This document shows, in pieces, positions 6,889-9,637 of a stretch of DNA of 9,637 nucleotides. Under the pieces are notes generated by a model. It was not told where the DNA came from and made no database searches. It saw nothing but the letters and a program-made list of their open reading frames with translations. Numbering within the stretch: position 1 is the stretch's first letter; the number at the start of each line of letters is the position of its first letter. A program made the position numbers and the translations under genes. This DNA comes from Actinomycetota bacterium (GTDB taxonomy: Bacteria > Actinomycetota > Actinomycetes > Nanopelagicales > Nanopelagicaceae), in assembly GCA_947494085.1 (NCBI GenBank), contig CANLTP010000026.1, positions 1 through 9,637 on the forward strand. The letters are read 5' to 3'.

Positions 6889-8186
6889 CAGGCACTCACC
6901 AAATATTCTGGGCTGCAAATTGCTAACAGGATTAGGCGCTTTGAACTCTTAACATTTCCTTCAAGCGCTGCTTTTGTTCTAGCGCTCCATTCAACGACTC
7001 CTAATAAGTCGGCAGTTTTCTGGACTCGCTCCCCTGGTGTTAAATTTTCAATTGGCGAGAGATCGCCTTGCGCTACAAGCCAAGTAGCAAAACTGGCTCT
7101 AAATTGCGCACTGGCTGATGAAAGCCAAGCATCATCAGTAGGCCAGCCACCAACATTGGGTGGGTCGAAGGGAACTTGTGCTAACTTATTTAAAAAGTTT
7201 AATAGCGCAGAATTCTTACTCAACTTTGATGGCGTGATATTTAGCGCACGACATACCGCAACGAACCATTCAACAGGTGATTTAACTAATTCATATCGCG
7301 AGTCCCTCATGGCCTCACTTGAAGCAAGTGCAAGAAGTAACTCTCTAATTTCACGGCCTTCAAAGGCGCTCTCAATTTTAGTGTTAGCCGGCAATGCATA
7401 TTGACTAGACATATATCTGAACCAAACTCGCTCGGTGATAAAGCGTTTGGAGTTCGGTTGGGATACCAAGAATTTTCCGGCAGAAGTGCGATCAAAATTT
7501 TGCGATACTCCAAGGATGCTCTTGCTCCCGTTATCGAATCTATTCTTTTTAAAGCTAACTTCTCCGCTAGTTCGGGCTACCTGAATTCCAGTCAGTGCGC
7601 GGGAAAGTTCCTTGACATCAGTTTCAGAATAACGGCCAACGCCCAAAGTGAAAAGCTCCATCAACTCGCGCGCTAGGTTTTCATTCGGCGATTTTGCCGT
7701 ATTTTCCTGACCATCAAGCCAAAATTGAAGTGCCCCGTCATCCAGCATCGCCGTTACCATTTCATCAAAATTTCCAAGCGCATATTTCTGCAGTGTTTGA
7801 TGTTGCTTATACATAGGTAATGCAAAATTCAATTTCTTAATTGAGGTTGCCCAATGGCCATGCCAGAACCAAGTTGCTTTTTCTTGTAGCGAAAAGTCTG
7901 CCAACACCATGCGGTCTAGCCACCATGTTGTTAACTCATTATTTTGTCTACGCAATTCGCTGCTGTAACTGGCGCGTTTCGGGTCATCAGGTGATGGGCG
8001 TTGCCCAAGATCTGTAAGTTCTAATTGAGGAACGTTCATCAGCCCTAAATCTGTTCCAGAATTTGCGAATAACTTCTCACGTGTGGCTGGCACTCCAGCG
8101 CTGATTGCGCTTGCAAATTCACCGGGACGCGGACCGAACCCAAATCGATGAAAGAGGCGGGCGGTTTCTAGGCGAGTTATATCCAC
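6888..8186 (-). CDS. DUF1800 family protein
   Basis: This is a 432-aa protein of the DUF1800 family; molecular function is unknown. Family landmarks are the N-terminal RLFHRFGFGPRPGEF region (about 10-24), FWHGHWAT (107-114), PNENLARELMELFTLG (167-182), DVKELSRALTG (190-200), PPNVGGWP (342-349) and SPEYL (425-429) near the end. The His, Asn and Glu residues of the second and third motifs are candidates for a metal or substrate site. No signal peptide, membrane segment or Tat motif is visible, unlike its partner DUF1501. The start is GTG at 8186: an in-frame TAA sits only 12 bases upstream (8196-8198) and no better start is near. No Shine-Dalgarno is present and a TANNNT box lies six bases before the GTG, so a leaderless transcript is likely. 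The stop overlaps the DUF1501 ATG by one base, so both are expected to be made together. Confidence 0.93.
   Translation of the reverse strand: MDITRLETARLFHRFGFGPRPGEFASAISAGVPATREKLFANSGTDLGLMNVPQLELTDLGQRPSPDDPKRASYSSELRRQNNELTTWWLDRMVLADFSLQEKATWFWHGHWATSIKKLNFALPMYKQHQTLQKYALGNFDEMVTAMLDDGALQFWLDGQENTAKSPNENLARELMELFTLGVGRYSETDVKELSRALTGIQVARTSGEVSFKKNRFDNGSKSILGVSQNFDRTSAGKFLVSQPNSKRFITERVWFRYMSSQYALPANTKIESAFEGREIRELLLALASSEAMRDSRYELVKSPVEWFVAVCRALNITPSKLSKNSALLNFLNKLAQVPFDPPNVGGWPTDDAWLSSASAQFRASFATWLVAQGDLSPIENLTPGERVQKTADLLGVVEWSARTKAALEGNVKSSKRLILLAICSPEYLVSA
6895..6900 (-). promoter_or_regulatory. Ribosome binding site deciding the DUF1501 start
   Basis: Read on the minus strand, GGTGAG is followed by six bases and then ATG at 6888. 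It lies inside the end of the DUF1800 gene and supports the 6888 start over the in-frame ATG at 6918. Confidence 0.6.
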
Positions 8187-8198
8187 TCGCGAATGTTA
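8187..8198 (-). promoter_or_regulatory. Putative leaderless promoter (-10 TAACAT) of the DUF1800-DUF1501 operon
   Basis: On the minus strand TAACAT (8198-8193) is followed by TCGCGA and then the GTG start, giving a transcription start at or next to the start codon. The geometry is identical to that of cysD. No good -35 is seen; the region upstream is the T-rich tail of the gltX terminator. Confidence 0.5.
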
Positions 8199-8211
8199 TT
8201 TGAATAAAAGT

Positions 8212-8238
8212 AAAAAAGAGTTCTCAGGTGGTGAACTC
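8212..8238 (-). terminator. Intrinsic terminator of gltX
   Basis: On the minus strand GAGTTC (8238-8233), a 9-base loop and GAACTC (8223-8218) form a 6-bp stem that is followed directly by six T residues (8217-8212). It lies 30 bases after the gltX stop and before the DUF1800 gene, so it should end most gltX transcripts. The stem is short, so termination may be incomplete. Confidence 0.7.
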
Positions 8239-8268
8239 AAGGCAAATTCTAAGTATCGCGCCGTGAGA

Positions 8269-9637
8269 TTACTTAATTGAAGCCACAATCCGCTCGAGGG
8301 AGCGTTCGCGACCAAGGAGTTCTAGCGATTCAAACAGAGGTGGCGAAATATGGCTTCCGGTCACAGCGATTCGAATCGCACTAAAGGCAATCCGCGGCTT
8401 GAGTCCTAAACCTTCAATTAGCGCGGTTTTTAGCGCTTCGTAAATAGTTTCATGATCCCAACTAGCAAGACCCTTTAGAACTTCGTCGGTCTTCTTTAAA
8501 ACTATTTGTGACTGCTCATCTTGGATCTTTGGCAGCTCTTCACTATCAACTGCAAACTTGGTAACAAATAAGAACTTGAGCATCTGTGAAACCTCAGCCA
8601 AAGTTGCAATCCGTTCTTGAATAATTGGCAGCGCACTCTTCACAACTTCTAGCTCTTCTGGTGTTCCAGAAATAACGCCATCCTTTACTAGGAATGGTGT
8701 GGTTCGCTTTAGCAATTCATCAAGTGTGAGTTCGCGAATCTTGTCGCCATTTATTGCCTCGAGCTTCTTCATATCAAAGCGTGCCGGGCTGGAGTGAACG
8801 CGCTCAACCGTAAAGAGTTCAGTTAACTCTTTCATCGTTACATTTTCACGATCATCACCAGGAGACCAACCAAGAAGAGCTAAGTAATTACAGATTGCCT
8901 CTGGCAAGAAACCACGTTCGCGATACCAGGCGATTGAAACTTCACCATTTCGCTTGGAAAGCTTGGCATTATCTTGACCCATAACAAATGGCAGGTGAGC
9001 GAAAGTTGGGTAATCAGATTCAGCAACGCCCATTGCTTGGTAAACCCGAATTTGGCGAGGTGTTGAAGATAATAAATCTTCGCCGCGCAGAACATGAGTA
9101 ATTTTCATCATGATGTCATCAACCGCAACCGCAAGGGTATAAAGCGGAGAACCATCGCCGCGAACTAGAACAAAGTCTGGAACGAAATTATGATCGAAGG
9201 TAACATCGCCGCGAATCGAATCATTGAATGTTGTAGAGCCATCTGGCATGCGCATGCGCAATACCGGCAATCTTCCTTCGCTCTTATATTTTGCTAAATC
9301 ATCTGAACTAATACTTCGGCACTTGCCGTCATAGCCAGGTGCAACATTTGCAGCTTTCTGCGCTTCGCGTCTTGCTTCTAATTCTTCCGATGAGCAATAG
9401 CAATGATAGGCATCGCCTTGAGCTAAAAATTTTGCAGACCATTCGGCATAAATATCTAGACGTTGGCTCTGTAAATAAGGACCGTAAGGACCACCAACTT
9501 CTGGACCTTCATCCCAATCCAGGCCAAGCCATTTCAAAGTATCTTGTGCAGCTTTTATATATTCATCCGTAACGCGTTCGCGATCGGTATCTTCGATTCT
9601 AAAAATAAATTGGCCACCTGTGTGACGCGCATAAGCC
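8269..9637 (-). CDS. gltX: Glutamyl-tRNA synthetase (GltX), 5' end missing
   Basis: This is a class I aminoacyl-tRNA synthetase that attaches glutamate to tRNA-Glu and, as expected in Actinobacteria without GlnRS, probably also to tRNA-Gln for later amidation. The reading frame stays open to the window edge; 455 residues are visible, beginning AYARHTGGQF, so roughly 30-40 N-terminal residues with the HIGH-type motif lie outside. Seen here are FRIEDTDRERV (about visible residues 12-22), GLDWDEGP, the KLSKR form of the KMSKS loop (about 225-229) and an alpha-helical C-terminal anticodon-binding region. The Zn-loop cysteines are C-Y-C (79, 81) and C106, but the fourth ligand position (His in E. 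coli) is serine. A TTG inside the frame at 9537 is not a start, because conserved GluRS sequence continues upstream of it. It is followed by its own terminator, then DUF1800/DUF1501 and the two tRNAs it would charge. Confidence 0.96.
   Translation of the reverse strand, partial: AYARHTGGQFIFRIEDTDRERVTDEYIKAAQDTLKWLGLDWDEGPEVGGPYGPYLQSQRLDIYAEWSAKFLAQGDAYHCYCSSEELEARREAQKAANVAPGYDGKCRSISSDDLAKYKSEGRLPVLRMRMPDGSTTFNDSIRGDVTFDHNFVPDFVLVRGDGSPLYTLAVAVDDIMMKITHVLRGEDLLSSTPRQIRVYQAMGVAESDYPTFAHLPFVMGQDNAKLSKRNGEVSIAWYRERGFLPEAICNYLALLGWSPGDDRENVTMKELTELFTVERVHSSPARFDMKKLEAINGDKIRELTLDELLKRTTPFLVKDGVISGTPEELEVVKSALPIIQERIATLAEVSQMLKFLFVTKFAVDSEELPKIQDEQSQIVLKKTDEVLKGLASWDHETIYEALKTALIEGLGLKPRIAFSAIRIAVTGSHISPPLFESLELLGRERSLERIVASIK

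Noticed and set aside
6889..6918. Upstream ATG start for the DUF1501 gene
   Set aside because: It would put 10 residues before the Tat signal and overlap DUF1800 by 31 bases; the ATG at 6888 has a ribosome binding site and a TGATG overlap.
8366..8379. 14-bp perfect palindrome GCGATTCGAATCGC inside gltX
   Set aside because: It falls in conserved coding sequence (Ala-Ile-Arg-Ile-Ala) and is explained by the codons; no second copy was seen in the window.

Overview
The window looks like a chromosomal segment of a low-GC, streamlined actinobacterium, possibly a freshwater Nanopelagicales (acI)-like or small Microbacteriaceae-like lineage. The lineage is inference. It rests on an NdgR-type IclR regulator, a neighbourhood of gltX, tRNA-Gln(CUG), tRNA-Glu(CUC) and ndgR that is typical of Actinobacteria, a fused CysNC, AT-rich coding sequence, very short intergenic spaces, and several GTG/TTG starts without Shine-Dalgarno sequences. 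No gap exceeds about 85 bases and no insertion sequence, CRISPR array or phage gene was seen.

Left half, + strand (1-5394). An ndgR-like regulator is followed after 54 bases by a tight run: cysD, cysNC, a TauE/SafE-family permease and a PAPS-type sulfotransferase. cysD/cysNC and cysNC/permease overlap by 1 to 4 bases, and the sulfotransferase starts 4 bases after the permease. CysD plus the GTPase part of CysNC should make APS from sulfate and ATP; the APS kinase part should make PAPS. No PAPS/APS reductase or sulfite reductase is present here, whereas a PAPS-using sulfotransferase is. The cluster therefore reads at least as well as a sulfation module (compare NodP-NodQ-NodH) as a fragment of assimilatory sulfate reduction.

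Right half, - strand (5418-9637). In transcription order it holds gltX (5' end cut off by the window), an intrinsic terminator, a DUF1800 gene, a translationally coupled DUF1501 gene with a Tat signal, tRNA-Gln(CUG) and tRNA-Glu(CUC). The DUF1800/DUF1501 pair sits between gltX and the two tRNAs that a non-discriminating GluRS would charge. The sulfotransferase and tRNA-Glu converge with only 23 bases between them.

The points most worth following up are the PAPS/sulfotransferase cassette beside NdgR, two matching leaderless-type promoters (TAANAT, six bases, GTG) before cysD and the DUF1800 gene, and the DUF1800/DUF1501 pair in which only the second protein carries an export signal.
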